Below are positions 8,376 to 16,755 of a stretch of DNA of 64,000 nt, in pieces. This DNA comes from Taibaiella sp. (GTDB lineage: Bacteria; Bacteroidota; Bacteroidia; Chitinophagales; Chitinophagaceae), in the NCBI GenBank assembly GCA_019638495.1, contig JAHBTQ010000001.1:930001-994000 (forward strand), in the 5' to 3' direction. Below the pieces are notes generated by a model. The model had not been told where the DNA came from, did no database searches, and worked only from the letters and a program-made list of their open reading frames with translations. The stretch's first letter is position 1. Every line of letters starts with the position of its first letter. Position numbers and translations under genes: made by a program.

Positions 8376-10865
8376 TTAGCTGTCTTTCTTTTTCTTTCCC
8401 GTCAGTCCGCCAAGGAACTTCTTCTTTTTGGGTTTATTATCTTCAAGGTAGTATCCGCCATAGGTGCCGTAACCATAACCATAACCATAGCCGTAACCGT
8501 AGCCATAACCGTATCCATAACCGTATCCATAGCCGTAACCTTCCTCATATCCATATCCGTATGCGAAGCCGCGGTTGGCAACAACATCATTGAGTATGAT
8601 GTTTAGTTTAGGAATTCTGCCGCTGTAGAACAGTTCGTTAGGTATGCCCAGTTGCTGCTTGTAGGTATATCCCTGGCGCACCACGTACATGGCGGTGTCA
8701 GCATAGCGGTTGAGCAACTGTGCATCCGTCACCAGGCCCACGGGGGAGGTGTCAATGATCACATAGTCGAACCGGTTACGCAGCAGACGGAATAATTCCT
8801 CTGTAGACTTCATGAGCAGCAACTCCGCCGGGTTCGGAGGAATGGGCCCTGACGGTAGCACTACCAGGTTTTCATCGATACCTGATGGTATGAGAATGTC
8901 GTCGAAGCTTGCCTTGCCTATGGAGTAGTTAGAGAAACCCACTTCATTGTTCAGGCCCAGCATCTTGGATACCTTGGGTTTGCGGAGGTCGAGCTCCATG
9001 ATACACACCTTTTTGCCGGACAATGACAGCGTCATAGCCAGGTTGATGGCAATGAACGATTTGCCCTCGCCGCTCATGCTGGACGTGATCATGATCACCT
9101 TCTGGTCTGCCGAAGGCATCAGGTACTGCAGGTTTGTGCGCAATGCGCGGAACTGTTCAGAAATGATGGTGCGGCTATTGCGGCTCACAGCAACGCTTTC
9201 GCCTGCTCCGTTATTGCCTATTTCACCGATCACAGGTATCGTAGTGGCTTTGGTAATATCCGTTTTCGAAATGATACGGATATTGAGCGCGCGCCGCAAC
9301 ATGATGACTCCGAAAGGTACCAGCGCGCCCAGCAGGAACGATACCATAAGTATCTTCTTCTTGTCGGGGGCCACCTGACCTGTGGGTAGGGCAGAGTCTA
9401 CAACTACACCATCAGCCACTGTCGACGACTTTTCGATCGCTGTTTCTTCGCGTTTCTTCAGCAGGAAGATGTAAAGCTCCTGCTTAATTTCCTGCCTTCG
9501 TGTCGACTGCAGTAGTTCCCTTTCCACCCTCGGCACCGTTCTTATCGAAGAGTTTGTTTCGCGCAGGTCGGCCTCAATGAGCTTCACTTTCAGCTCAGTC
9601 TCCTGTTTTGCAGTAGCCAGTGAATTGGCAAAGCTCTTCTTTACTTCCTTTTTCTGCGCTATCAGGGCCTTTAGCATCGGGTTGTCCGGAGCCATGGTCA
9701 GCTCTGCCTTGTCTATCTTGTCAGTTATGTCGTTGTATTTTGCAAGGAGGTCGCCAAGTGCCTTGTTCTCCATCAGTGTGGCAGGCAGTGTAATGAGCCT
9801 GTCGTCGAATTTCTGAATGTAGTTTGTGATGTCGCCTATAACTCTCAGGTTTTGTTTGGCTTCCTGCAGCTTTTCTGTGGTATTGGCTTTTGCAGTCAGT
9901 AGCATGCCGGCTTGAGCACTCACGTCGGCAATTCCGTTCCGTTGCTTGAAAACCTGTATGGTGTCTTCTACACTGGAAAGCTCACGGCCCAGAGCTTCTT
10001 TTCGGTTGTCTATGAAGCTTATGGTGCTGTCTGCTATTCTGTTCCTGTCTTCTACATTTTTTCGCTGGTAGGCATCCATTAGGGCATTTATCACATCTAC
10101 AGCGCGCTGCGATATGTTGTTAGTCATGCTCAGCTGAATGCAGGTCACGGCCTTGTTTGGTATCGCATAGTTTACCTGGTACTGGTATTCTATGGCGGTA
10201 GGCAGTACGGGTTTGTGGTTTACGAAAAACTCGTATGGTGAAACGAAAAACACATTTGTTTTTGCCAGTACCACACGTCCCACTTCGTTTAGTGTCATTG
10301 TGTCGCCAAAATGGGCATCGATCTCCTGCCCACGCATACCAGACAGGTGATAGCTATTCTGGTCTTTGATCTTTACTGCACAATCGTAGTAACCGTCAAA
10401 GTAGTCGAGCTTTATGAATTCAAAAGGTTTGGCATCATAGAGCTCAGAACGTTTGAAACGACCTTCTGTAGCATAGACAATGTTCAGTTTCAGGTCCTTA
10501 ACCACCGTCGTCATCATTGAGCGGCTTTTCAGGATCTGAATTTCGTTGTCTATGTTGATTTTGTTGTTATTGATCTTCAGTGCTTTTAGCAGGTCGTCAG
10601 ACCCTGAGCTGCTCTTACGAGAGTCGTTGATAAGCAACTGTGCCGATGCACTGTAGATGGGCGTGTAGTAACGGAGATAAACATTACCTGCAATAAGCGA
10701 TACGATAATACTCGCCAGGAGCCACGGCCAAATGGCCAATACCGTAGCCAGGAGCCACTTCACATTGAAGCCGCCGCCCGTCTCGTCATTCTTCACCGGC
10801 AGCGGTTGCAGCTGGGCTGTGGCCTGGGTGCCATTACTTACTGGTATGTTTTCTTCGGTCATCAC
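8376..10865 (-). CDS. wzc: Polysaccharide co-polymerase / tyrosine autokinase (Wzc type) with (Gly-Tyr)12 tail
   Basis: 829-residue BY-kinase that controls polymer length and export with Wza. A Wzz domain starts near residue 35, with a transmembrane helix around 40-60. A long periplasmic coiled-coil region covers about 280-480, with a second membrane helix near 505-525. The cytoplasmic kinase follows with Walker A 'SSMSGEGKS' (about 595-603), Walker A' 'CIMELDLRKP' (621-630) and Walker B 'YVIIDTSPVG' (701-710). The tail has 12 consecutive Gly-Tyr pairs plus other tyrosines, then a lysine-rich end. Tyrosine-rich tails are the phosphorylation site of this family, but so regular a repeat is unusual. 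The cognate phosphatase is encoded upstream in the same operon. Confidence 0.93.
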   Translation of the reverse strand: MMTEENIPVSNGTQATAQLQPLPVKNDETGGGFNVKWLLATVLAIWPWLLASIIVSLIAGNVYLRYYTPIYSASAQLLINDSRKSSSGSDDLLKALKINNNKINIDNEIQILKSRSMMTTVVKDLKLNIVYATEGRFKRSELYDAKPFEFIKLDYFDGYYDCAVKIKDQNSYHLSGMRGQEIDAHFGDTMTLNEVGRVVLAKTNVFFVSPYEFFVNHKPVLPTAIEYQYQVNYAIPNKAVTCIQLSMTNNISQRAVDVINALMDAYQRKNVEDRNRIADSTISFIDNRKEALGRELSSVEDTIQVFKQRNGIADVSAQAGMLLTAKANTTEKLQEAKQNLRVIGDITNYIQKFDDRLITLPATLMENKALGDLLAKYNDITDKIDKAELTMAPDNPMLKALIAQKKEVKKSFANSLATAKQETELKVKLIEADLRETNSSIRTVPRVERELLQSTRRQEIKQELYIFLLKKREETAIEKSSTVADGVVVDSALPTGQVAPDKKKILMVSFLLGALVPFGVIMLRRALNIRIISKTDITKATTIPVIGEIGNNGAGESVAVSRNSRTIISEQFRALRTNLQYLMPSADQKVIMITSSMSGEGKSFIAINLAMTLSLSGKKVCIMELDLRKPKVSKMLGLNNEVGFSNYSIGKASFDDILIPSGIDENLVVLPSGPIPPNPAELLLMKSTEELFRLLRNRFDYVIIDTSPVGLVTDAQLLNRYADTAMYVVRQGYTYKQQLGIPNELFYSGRIPKLNIILNDVVANRGFAYGYGYEEGYGYGYGYGYGYGYGYGYGYGYGYGTYGGYYLEDNKPKKKKFLGGLTGKKKKDS
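8469..8540 (-). repeat. Hexanucleotide repeat encoding (Gly-Tyr)12 in Wzc
   Basis: Twelve tandem 6-base units (GGN TAY on the coding strand) with synonymous third-base changes lie near the 3' end of the kinase gene. All units are in frame, so gain or loss of a unit changes tail length without a frameshift. Third-base drift suggests the array is old or kept by selection rather than freshly slipped. Confidence 0.95.
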
Positions 10866-10880
10866 TTACCCGGTTGGCGC

Positions 10881-11699
10881 TTATTTAATGATCTTGGTTA
10901 AGTAAAGAAAGGAAACAACTCCCAACAGGCTGGTGCCATAGCTAACATAACGAAGGAATGAGTTGTCGGAGCTCTGGCGTTTGAAGTTGCCTGGCTCCAC
11001 GTAGATATAGTCTCTCTGCTTTACGTAGAAATACGGATTCGTAAAGATGTCGGGCTTGGTAAGATCCAGCCGCACAAATGTTGTCTTGTCACCTTCAGTA
11101 CGTGCAAGCAGGATGTTGTCACGTTTTGCGGTAGGTTGCAGATCGCCGGAGAGCGCAAGAACATCAAGCACGGTTGCTTTCTCGCTGGGGATGTTTACCA
11201 CGCCGGGCCGATTCACGTCGCCCAGCACCCGCACCTCAAAATTCACGATACGCACGCGCACTACCGGGTCTTTGTAAAGTGGCATTAGTTTCACCCTTAT
11301 GGCTTCTCTTGCCTGTGCCGTAGTAAGACCCATCACCTTTATCTGGCCAATGGGCTGAAGGTCTACGAAGCCGTCACGGTCCACAAGGAAGCCGCTTAGC
11401 TGGTCTACGCCCGGGTTTGCTGCCGCCTCTACGGGGGCATTTGTTTCGTTTTGTGCTAATGTTTGTATAGTAATGGAAAGGATGTCGTTTGGCTGAATGG
11501 TAGGGTCTGTAAACTGGGTAGTACCCCCCATTACAATCTTTGCCGGGTAGGTGGTATCCTCTTTCAGCGTATTGAAATAAACAAATCTCTTAGATGGAAC
11601 GCAGGCATTTATAGATATGAACAGGAAAAAAATAAAAACCAGGCCGAGAGCATTGCTGCCTCGCCTCATTAATTGCTGCATTTCATGAATTTTCATCAA
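10881..11699 (-). CDS. wza: Outer-membrane polysaccharide export lipoprotein (Wza type)
   Basis: 272-residue lipoprotein that forms the outer-membrane exit channel for capsule or exopolysaccharide. It has a signal peptide with a lipobox ending at Cys33 ('ISINAC'), then the polysaccharide export domain (about 60-150, with 'IQPNDILSITIQ'). An SLBB-like part follows ('VRVLGDVNRPGVVNIPSEKATVLDVL'), then a hydrophobic C-terminal helix ('LLGVVSFLYLTKIIK'). It precedes the kinase gene by 15 bases. Two further Met codons within the first 11 residues leave the exact start open. Family assignment is secure. Confidence 0.92.
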   Translation of the reverse strand: MMKIHEMQQLMRRGSNALGLVFIFFLFISINACVPSKRFVYFNTLKEDTTYPAKIVMGGTTQFTDPTIQPNDILSITIQTLAQNETNAPVEAAANPGVDQLSGFLVDRDGFVDLQPIGQIKVMGLTTAQAREAIRVKLMPLYKDPVVRVRIVNFEVRVLGDVNRPGVVNIPSEKATVLDVLALSGDLQPTAKRDNILLARTEGDKTTFVRLDLTKPDIFTNPYFYVKQRDYIYVEPGNFKRQSSDNSFLRYVSYGTSLLGVVSFLYLTKIIK

Positions 11700-11795
11700 A
11701 ATTAGTTTAAAATAAGCTAAAAATGAAAAATCGACAGGGGTCAGAAAGGTACGAAAAACCAGGTAGCAAAGGCCATCCGGGTACGCCTGTTTCGC

Positions 11796-13088
11796 TTACA
11801 GGCGGGCGTCTACCATGGAAATATCCAGGCAGCCTTTTACGTCATAAATTATGCCGCCCGGCTTCACACGTTCGCGCCAATTTGTCTCCGCAAAACCCTT
11901 GTGCGCTACAGCCAGGACCACCGAGTCAAACTTCTTGCCGGCAGGCAGCTCATTAATGATTTCTATTCCATATTCATGCATCACATCCGCCTGCTTTGCC
12001 CATGGGTCGTAAATACAGAGGTTGATGTTGTATGAACGAAACTCCTCTATGATGTCTACGACGCGGGTGTTGCGTACATCAGGACAGTTTTCCTTAAAGG
12101 TGATACCCAGCACCAGCACGTCTGCACCCTTGATAGTGATGTCATTACGTATCATGAGTTTCACTACTTCGGCTGCTATGTATTTGCCCATGCCGTCATT
12201 AAGGCGGCGACCGGCCAGGATTATTTCCGGGTGGTAGCCCACCTCTTGTGCTTTCTGCGCCAGGTAGTAAGGGTCCACACCTATGCAGTGGCCGCCTACC
12301 AATCCGGGTTTAAATGGCAAAAAATTCCACTTTGTTGCAGATGCTGCCAGTACCTGGTGGGTGTCTATACCCATGCGGTTAAAGATCATGGCCAGCTCAT
12401 TTACAAAGGCAATGTTGATGTCGCGCTGGGAGTTCTCTATCACTTTGGCCGCTTCTGCCACTTTTATGCTTGCCGCTTTGTGGGTGCCCACGGTCACTAC
12501 CGAGCGATAAAGTGCATCTACAGTATCAGCAGTTTCAGGAGTGGAGCCGGAAGTGATCTTCATAATGTTGGCCACCGTATGCAGCTTGTCGCCGGGATTG
12601 ATACGCTCCGGCGAGTAGCCGCAGAAGAAGTCAGTATTAAATTTCAGACCGGAGTGTTTTTCCAGTACAGGCACACATTCGTCCTCAGTTACACCGGGAT
12701 AAACAGTTGATTCATATACAACTATATCACCTTTTTTCAGCACCTTGCCCACTGTTTCACTGGCTTTGTAAAGCGGCGTAAGGTCTGGCCTGTTGTTTCT
12801 GTCTACCGGTGTGGGTACAGTAACTATGAAAACGTTGCAGCCTGCAAGATCAGCAGTGCTGCAAGAGTTGAAGAGCCCTTTACCTTTACATGCTTCTGCC
12901 GCGAGTACCGCTTTCAGGGCAGTTTCTTCCACTTCCAGCGTGAAATCGATGCCGCTGTTTAGCTCGTTTACCCGTTTAGAGTTGATATCGAAGCCAACTA
13001 CCGGATAGTGTTTTGCAAACTCCACAGCCAGTGGGAGCCCTACATAACCAAGCCCGATAACCCCGATACAGAATGATGGTTTATCCAT
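11796..13088 (-). CDS. Nucleotide-sugar dehydrogenase (UDP-GlcNAc/ManNAc or UDP-hexose 6-dehydrogenase)
   Basis: NAD-dependent four-electron oxidation of a UDP-sugar C6 alcohol to the uronic acid, supplying acidic sugar for the surface glycan. The Rossmann start 'IGVIGLGYVGLPLA' is at residues 8-21, the active-site Lys at 215 and the catalytic Cys268 in 'GLVGGHCIGVDPYYL'. The stretch 'GYSPERINPGDK' (157-168) is characteristic of the WbpA/WbpO/TviB branch acting on N-acetylated UDP-sugars, which I favour over plain UDP-glucose dehydrogenase. 430 residues is normal. It lies between the phosphatase and Wza genes, all leftward. Confidence 0.88.
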   Translation of the reverse strand: MDKPSFCIGVIGLGYVGLPLAVEFAKHYPVVGFDINSKRVNELNSGIDFTLEVEETALKAVLAAEACKGKGLFNSCSTADLAGCNVFIVTVPTPVDRNNRPDLTPLYKASETVGKVLKKGDIVVYESTVYPGVTEDECVPVLEKHSGLKFNTDFFCGYSPERINPGDKLHTVANIMKITSGSTPETADTVDALYRSVVTVGTHKAASIKVAEAAKVIENSQRDINIAFVNELAMIFNRMGIDTHQVLAASATKWNFLPFKPGLVGGHCIGVDPYYLAQKAQEVGYHPEIILAGRRLNDGMGKYIAAEVVKLMIRNDITIKGADVLVLGITFKENCPDVRNTRVVDIIEEFRSYNINLCIYDPWAKQADVMHEYGIEIINELPAGKKFDSVVLAVAHKGFAETNWRERVKPGGIIYDVKGCLDISMVDARL

Positions 13089-13182
13089 TATATGATTTTA
13101 TATCCATGCGGTATCTGCATGGGCAGTTTTCATGAGATTGCCGCAAAAATATACTTTCCTGACTATTAGTGCATAACCAATA

Positions 13183-13950
13183 TCAGAGCTGAGAGTTCCG
13201 GAAGGGGTATTGCGCTATTTTATGATAGTCGCGCGAGGTAGCCATGGCAGTGAGCACAGCCATGTGCTTTTCGTGGTGGGCATCCGTTCCGCAATAGTCA
13301 TACATGCCTTTTGCCAGCAGCTTTTCTGCTACGTGCTTCACATTGCCGCCATAGTAGCCCGCTATAGACAGCATGTTTAGCTGCAGCATGCAACCACGAT
13401 CTTTCAGTTCCTCATATTTACTCAGATCGCGATGAAAAAACATATATCGTTCCGGATGTGCAATGATAGGTTTGTAGCCCGCTGTTCGCAGATTGAAGAG
13501 CGCCTGTGCGAGTATTGGCGGCTCATAGACCATCGAAAATTCTACCAGCACTTCCTTTCCCTTTATGGTTAGCAATTCCTCCTTTTCCATCAAGTGCATA
13601 AAGTAGTCGTCTATATAGTACTCTGCGGCCGGGCGCAGTTCTATATCGATTCCCTCTTCCTTTATAGCAGCATTTGCCTTTTCCCATGCGGCCAGAATGG
13701 TTTGCCGTGTATTGGGGTGGTAGTCTATGAATACGTGTGGTGTGGTGATGATCTTTTTGTAACCCAGGCCTGCCATCGAGCGTAGCAGGTTTAAACTATC
13801 GTTGAGATCTTTGGCGCCATCATCAATTCCAGGCAGAAAGTGCGAATGCATATCGGCCCCCAACACTGCCCAACTGGGCGTTTCTGGAACGGGGAGATGG
13901 CTATATGGGTCTTCGTCCTTTTTTTTACGGCCAAAGAGTTTAGAAAACAT
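13183..13950 (-). CDS. PHP-type protein-tyrosine phosphatase (CpsB/YwqE family)
   Basis: Metal-dependent phosphatase predicted to remove phosphate from the Wzc tyrosine tail. The PHP motifs are clear: 'ADMHSHFLPGIDDGA' (His35 and His37), 'TTPHVFIDYHP', 'IAHPERY' and 'GTDAHH'. The frame is open upstream to 14106, but the ATG at 13950 (MFSKLFGRKKK) fits the family's N-terminus. A start at 14106 would run across the divergent promoter of the lyase gene at 14046. The resulting 255 residues is normal length. It heads the leftward polysaccharide operon. Confidence 0.88.
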   Translation of the reverse strand: MFSKLFGRKKKDEDPYSHLPVPETPSWAVLGADMHSHFLPGIDDGAKDLNDSLNLLRSMAGLGYKKIITTPHVFIDYHPNTRQTILAAWEKANAAIKEEGIDIELRPAAEYYIDDYFMHLMEKEELLTIKGKEVLVEFSMVYEPPILAQALFNLRTAGYKPIIAHPERYMFFHRDLSKYEELKDRGCMLQLNMLSIAGYYGGNVKHVAEKLLAKGMYDYCGTDAHHEKHMAVLTAMATSRDYHKIAQYPFRNSQL

Positions 13951-14018
13951 ATGGCAAGGTAAGAAAAAATAAGGGAGCGTGCTGTGTGGGATACCTGCAG
14001 CTACTCTTCCCCTTTTTG

Positions 14019-14026
14019 TACTTTTG
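14019..14026 (+). promoter_or_regulatory. -7 promoter box for the ammonia-lyase gene
   Basis: TACTTTTG fits TAnnTTTG and ends 19 bases before the ATG at 14046. No convincing -33 TTG is present. Confidence 0.5.
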
Positions 14027-14045
14027 CCACCTTCAATAGAAACGT

Positions 14046-15530
14046 ATGGAATTACCAGACCATCTGTCCCTCGATAAGCTGGCCACGGCAATGGCCGGCA
14101 ATTCAATGCTCATTTCCGATGCGGCCCGAAGCCGTATAACCGTTAATCGTGCTTACCTCGATGGCATGCTCGCCCGCGGCAATACACACTACGGCATCAA
14201 TACCGGCTTTGGCTCTCTGTGCAATGTGCGCATAAAAGACGATGAGCTGGCACAGCTACAGGAAAACCTGGTATGCTCACACGCATGTGGCATGGGCGAT
14301 GAGGTGCCGCAGGATATTGTGCGCCTTATGCTGCTGCTAAAAGTTCATGGCCTGGGCCGCGGCTACAGCGGTGTGCGCCCGGAGATAGTGCAGCGCCTGG
14401 CCGACTTCTACAACTTCGGCATCACACCGGTAGTGTATGAGCTGGGTTCGCTCGGCGCCTCCGGCGACCTCGCACCCCTGGCGCATCTGTGCCTGCCGCT
14501 ATTTGGTAAGGGCGAGGTGTACTACAAAGGCGAACGAATGAATGCTGCCGATGCTCTGGCAAAAGCCGGCCTGCAACCCATAAAGCTTGCGGCAAAGGAA
14601 GGCCTGGCCCTGCTGAACGGCACACAGTTCATGAGTTCTTATACATCTTGGTCGCTCATAAAGAGTAAACAACTGGCCGTGTGGGCCGACATTATTGGTG
14701 CACTGAGCGCTGACGCCTTCTATGCCAAGGATGAGCCCTTCCGCCACCCGCTGCACAGGGTGCGCCCGCATAAAGGTCAGCTCAACACTGCAGCCCGTAT
14801 ACATGATTTGCTTAGCGGCAGTCCCATTCAGCAGATACCCAAGGAGCAGGTGCAGGACCCCTATTCGTTCCGCTGCATGCCGCAGGTACATGGCGCAAGT
14901 AATGACGTCATAGACACCGTGGAGCGCGTGGTAGAAACAGAGATCAACTCCGTAACAGATAATCCCATCGTCTTCCACGATGAAGATGCAATAATGAGCG
15001 GCGGCAACTTCCATGGTCAGCCGCTGGCCCTGCATGCCGACTTTCTGGCAATAGCCATGGCAGAGCTGGCCAATATTTCTGAGCGCCGTACCTACCTACT
15101 CATCAGTGGGCAGCGTGGGCTGCCGCCATTCCTCGCGCCCAATGCCGGTGTGAACAGCGGCTTTATGATAGCGCAGTACTCCGCCGCCGCCATCGTAAGC
15201 CAGAACAAGCAGTACTGCACTCCGGCGTCGGTAGACAGTATAGTGAGTAGCAATGGACAGGAAGACCATGTGAGTATGGGGGCCAACGCCGCGACGAAGC
15301 TGCGCAAGGTGGTGATGAACGTGCAGCGTGTGCTGGCTATAGAACTGCTCACTGCTGCACAGGCGCTCGATCTGCGCCGCCCGCACAAGACGTCTCCACA
15401 GTTGGAACGTGTGTTTGCTGCTGTGCGAGATGTGGCAGCCTACATGCCAGAAGATGATGTGCTACATTATCGCATGGCCGCCGTGGAGCAACTGCTCAAC
15501 ACAGACCCCAAATTTTTTTTAGAACCATAG
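14046..15530 (+). CDS. hutH: Histidine ammonia-lyase
   Basis: Non-oxidative deamination of histidine to urocanate. The self-forming MIO cofactor triad Ala138-Ser139-Gly140 sits in 'GSLGASGDLAPLAHL'. Tyr49 ('THYGINTGFG') and the 'NPIVFHDEDAIMSGGNFHG' and 'SNGQEDHVSMG' segments complete the active site. A Ser-His pair after 'NLVC' (residues 78-79) matches the HAL-type selectivity position rather than the His-Leu or Phe-Leu of tyrosine or phenylalanine lyases. 494 residues is normal. No hutU, hutI or hutG lies nearby, so the gene is solitary; a tyrosine lyase role for pigment synthesis is less likely but not excluded. Confidence 0.88.
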   Translation: MELPDHLSLDKLATAMAGNSMLISDAARSRITVNRAYLDGMLARGNTHYGINTGFGSLCNVRIKDDELAQLQENLVCSHACGMGDEVPQDIVRLMLLLKVHGLGRGYSGVRPEIVQRLADFYNFGITPVVYELGSLGASGDLAPLAHLCLPLFGKGEVYYKGERMNAADALAKAGLQPIKLAAKEGLALLNGTQFMSSYTSWSLIKSKQLAVWADIIGALSADAFYAKDEPFRHPLHRVRPHKGQLNTAARIHDLLSGSPIQQIPKEQVQDPYSFRCMPQVHGASNDVIDTVERVVETEINSVTDNPIVFHDEDAIMSGGNFHGQPLALHADFLAIAMAELANISERRTYLLISGQRGLPPFLAPNAGVNSGFMIAQYSAAAIVSQNKQYCTPASVDSIVSSNGQEDHVSMGANAATKLRKVVMNVQRVLAIELLTAAQALDLRRPHKTSPQLERVFAAVRDVAAYMPEDDVLHYRMAAVEQLLNTDPKFFLEP

Positions 15531-15613
15531 ATTCATAATCACAGAACAAAAATGACCTTCTTTTCTGCGTCGCGGTTCAGCAAAAAAAATACCGCCTTCA
15601 CTTGTGAGATAAC

Positions 15614-15650
15614 ACCTCCCTCTCCTTTGGAGAGGGCCGGGGAGAGGTCG
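15614..15650. repeat. Palindromic repeat (CCCTCTCC-TTT-GGAGAGGG)
   Basis: A perfect 8-bp stem with a 3-base loop at 15618-15636, followed by a further G/A-rich half (GGGGAGAGGT). From memory, near-identical sequences recur between genes in many Bacteroidota genomes. It could act as a terminator for the lyase gene. No second copy was seen in this window. Confidence 0.55.
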
Positions 15651-15666
15651 TAAGGTCGTTCGTTAT

Positions 15667-16575
15667 ATGGAACAACAGCTTAACTATATCGTTTTTCAGT
15701 GCTACGGCAATGAGGGTGTTTTTCACGAGTGTGCATTTGCACTTTTATCACTGGCCCGTATCTACAATGGCGGCCTGCCTGCCAACACGCAGGTGTGGAT
15801 ATATACCGACAATCCCGGCTGGTTCAAGATCTTCCGCAACCCGCCCATTACACTTAATTTTTGCGAAGTAGACGCAACGCGTATCGCAAAGTGGCGCGGC
15901 AGTATCGACTTTGTGCACCGGGTGAAGATAGAAGTACTGATAGACTTTACCCGTACACGTAATGGTAACGTACTCTATGCCGATACCGACGTCGTGTTCA
16001 TGCAGCCTATAGAGCCCATGTTCCGGGCAATTGCCGCCGGTGAACTGTACATGCACGTAAACGAGGGAATAGTGAGCGAAAAGGCTAACCCCATAATGGC
16101 CAAGCTGGATGCCCACCTGCGCGATAGCACACCCATGAAGGTAAATGGCCGCGCCCTGTGGGACCTCGCTATGTGGAATGCGGGCGTGCTGGGTTTTCAC
16201 ACCCGCCACAACTCCCTGCTCGAAGACGTGCTCACCTTCACCGATGCAGAGTACCCACAGTTTTCAAAGCATGTGGTAGAGCAGTTTGCATTTTCCGTAT
16301 TCTTCCGCCAGGCAGGTTATATCAAGGCTGCAGCACCCTACATGTTGCACTATTGGAACCTGAAGGAAGCACGCACTGTGCTCGCCTCATTCTTCGAATT
16401 CTTCAAGAGCAAGTCGTGGGATGATCTCATACTGTATAGCGGCCTGGTGCAGATGCCCGTAATGATGCAGGAAAAAGTAAACTTTCTTGCAAACCGCGAC
16501 ATTACCGACAAACTGCTGAAGAAGACCTGGCAACCCACAGACTACGACTGGAAAGATGTAATGACGCAGGTGTAG
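15667..16575 (+). CDS. GT-A-like glycosyltransferase family protein
   Basis: 302-residue cytoplasmic protein that resembles nucleotide-diphospho-sugar transferases of the GT8/GT77 kind. It starts with a beta strand 'NYIVFQCYGN', has a lysine/arginine-rich acceptor helix ('DFVHRVKIEVLIDF') and then the metal-binding 'YADTDVVF' (DxD, about residues 105-110). Later it has 'WDLAMWNAGVLGFHT', a second conserved block of that fold. Donor and acceptor are unknown. It stands alone between the lyase and a convergent T9SS gene, separate from the polysaccharide operon. Confidence 0.65.
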   Translation: MEQQLNYIVFQCYGNEGVFHECAFALLSLARIYNGGLPANTQVWIYTDNPGWFKIFRNPPITLNFCEVDATRIAKWRGSIDFVHRVKIEVLIDFTRTRNGNVLYADTDVVFMQPIEPMFRAIAAGELYMHVNEGIVSEKANPIMAKLDAHLRDSTPMKVNGRALWDLAMWNAGVLGFHTRHNSLLEDVLTFTDAEYPQFSKHVVEQFAFSVFFRQAGYIKAAAPYMLHYWNLKEARTVLASFFEFFKSKSWDDLILYSGLVQMPVMMQEKVNFLANRDITDKLLKKTWQPTDYDWKDVMTQV

Positions 16576-16680
16576 TTTCTGTCGAACCATTCGCGCCCGC
16601 TATCACACTCACACGGTATTGACCGCTTGCGATAAGGCCCTACGCACATGCGTTACCGCGCCTCCTTCTCTAAATGCAAT

Positions 16681-16707
16681 GCAGGCCACCCCTAAGGGGT
16701 AGCCTGC
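16681..16707. terminator. Two-part hairpin between convergent genes
   Basis: GCAGGC pairs with GCCTGC and, after a small internal loop, CCCC pairs with GGGG around TAA. It lies between the ends of the glycosyltransferase gene (+) and the T9SS gene (-), so it may end both transcripts. No long T-run. Confidence 0.5.
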
Positions 16708-16755
16708 AGATAACGTAGATGTTGTTTCCTATTGGTAGGGGCGATAAGTTGCAAC

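Noticed and set aside
8469..8540. CRISPR-like array from regular short repeats
   Set aside because: The units are 6-base codon pairs inside a gene; there are no spacers. No CRISPR array or cas gene was seen in the window.
8285..8606. Open frames on the plus strand over the Wzc 3' end rich in Ile/Thr/Val or His/Asn/Arg
   Set aside because: They are the antisense reading of the Gly-Tyr hexamer repeat and have no independent support.
11785..11803. Hairpin GCCTGT/ACAGGC as terminator of the dehydrogenase gene
   Set aside because: It overlaps the stop region and lacks a T-run on the relevant strand. The next gene follows in the same direction, so read-through is more likely.
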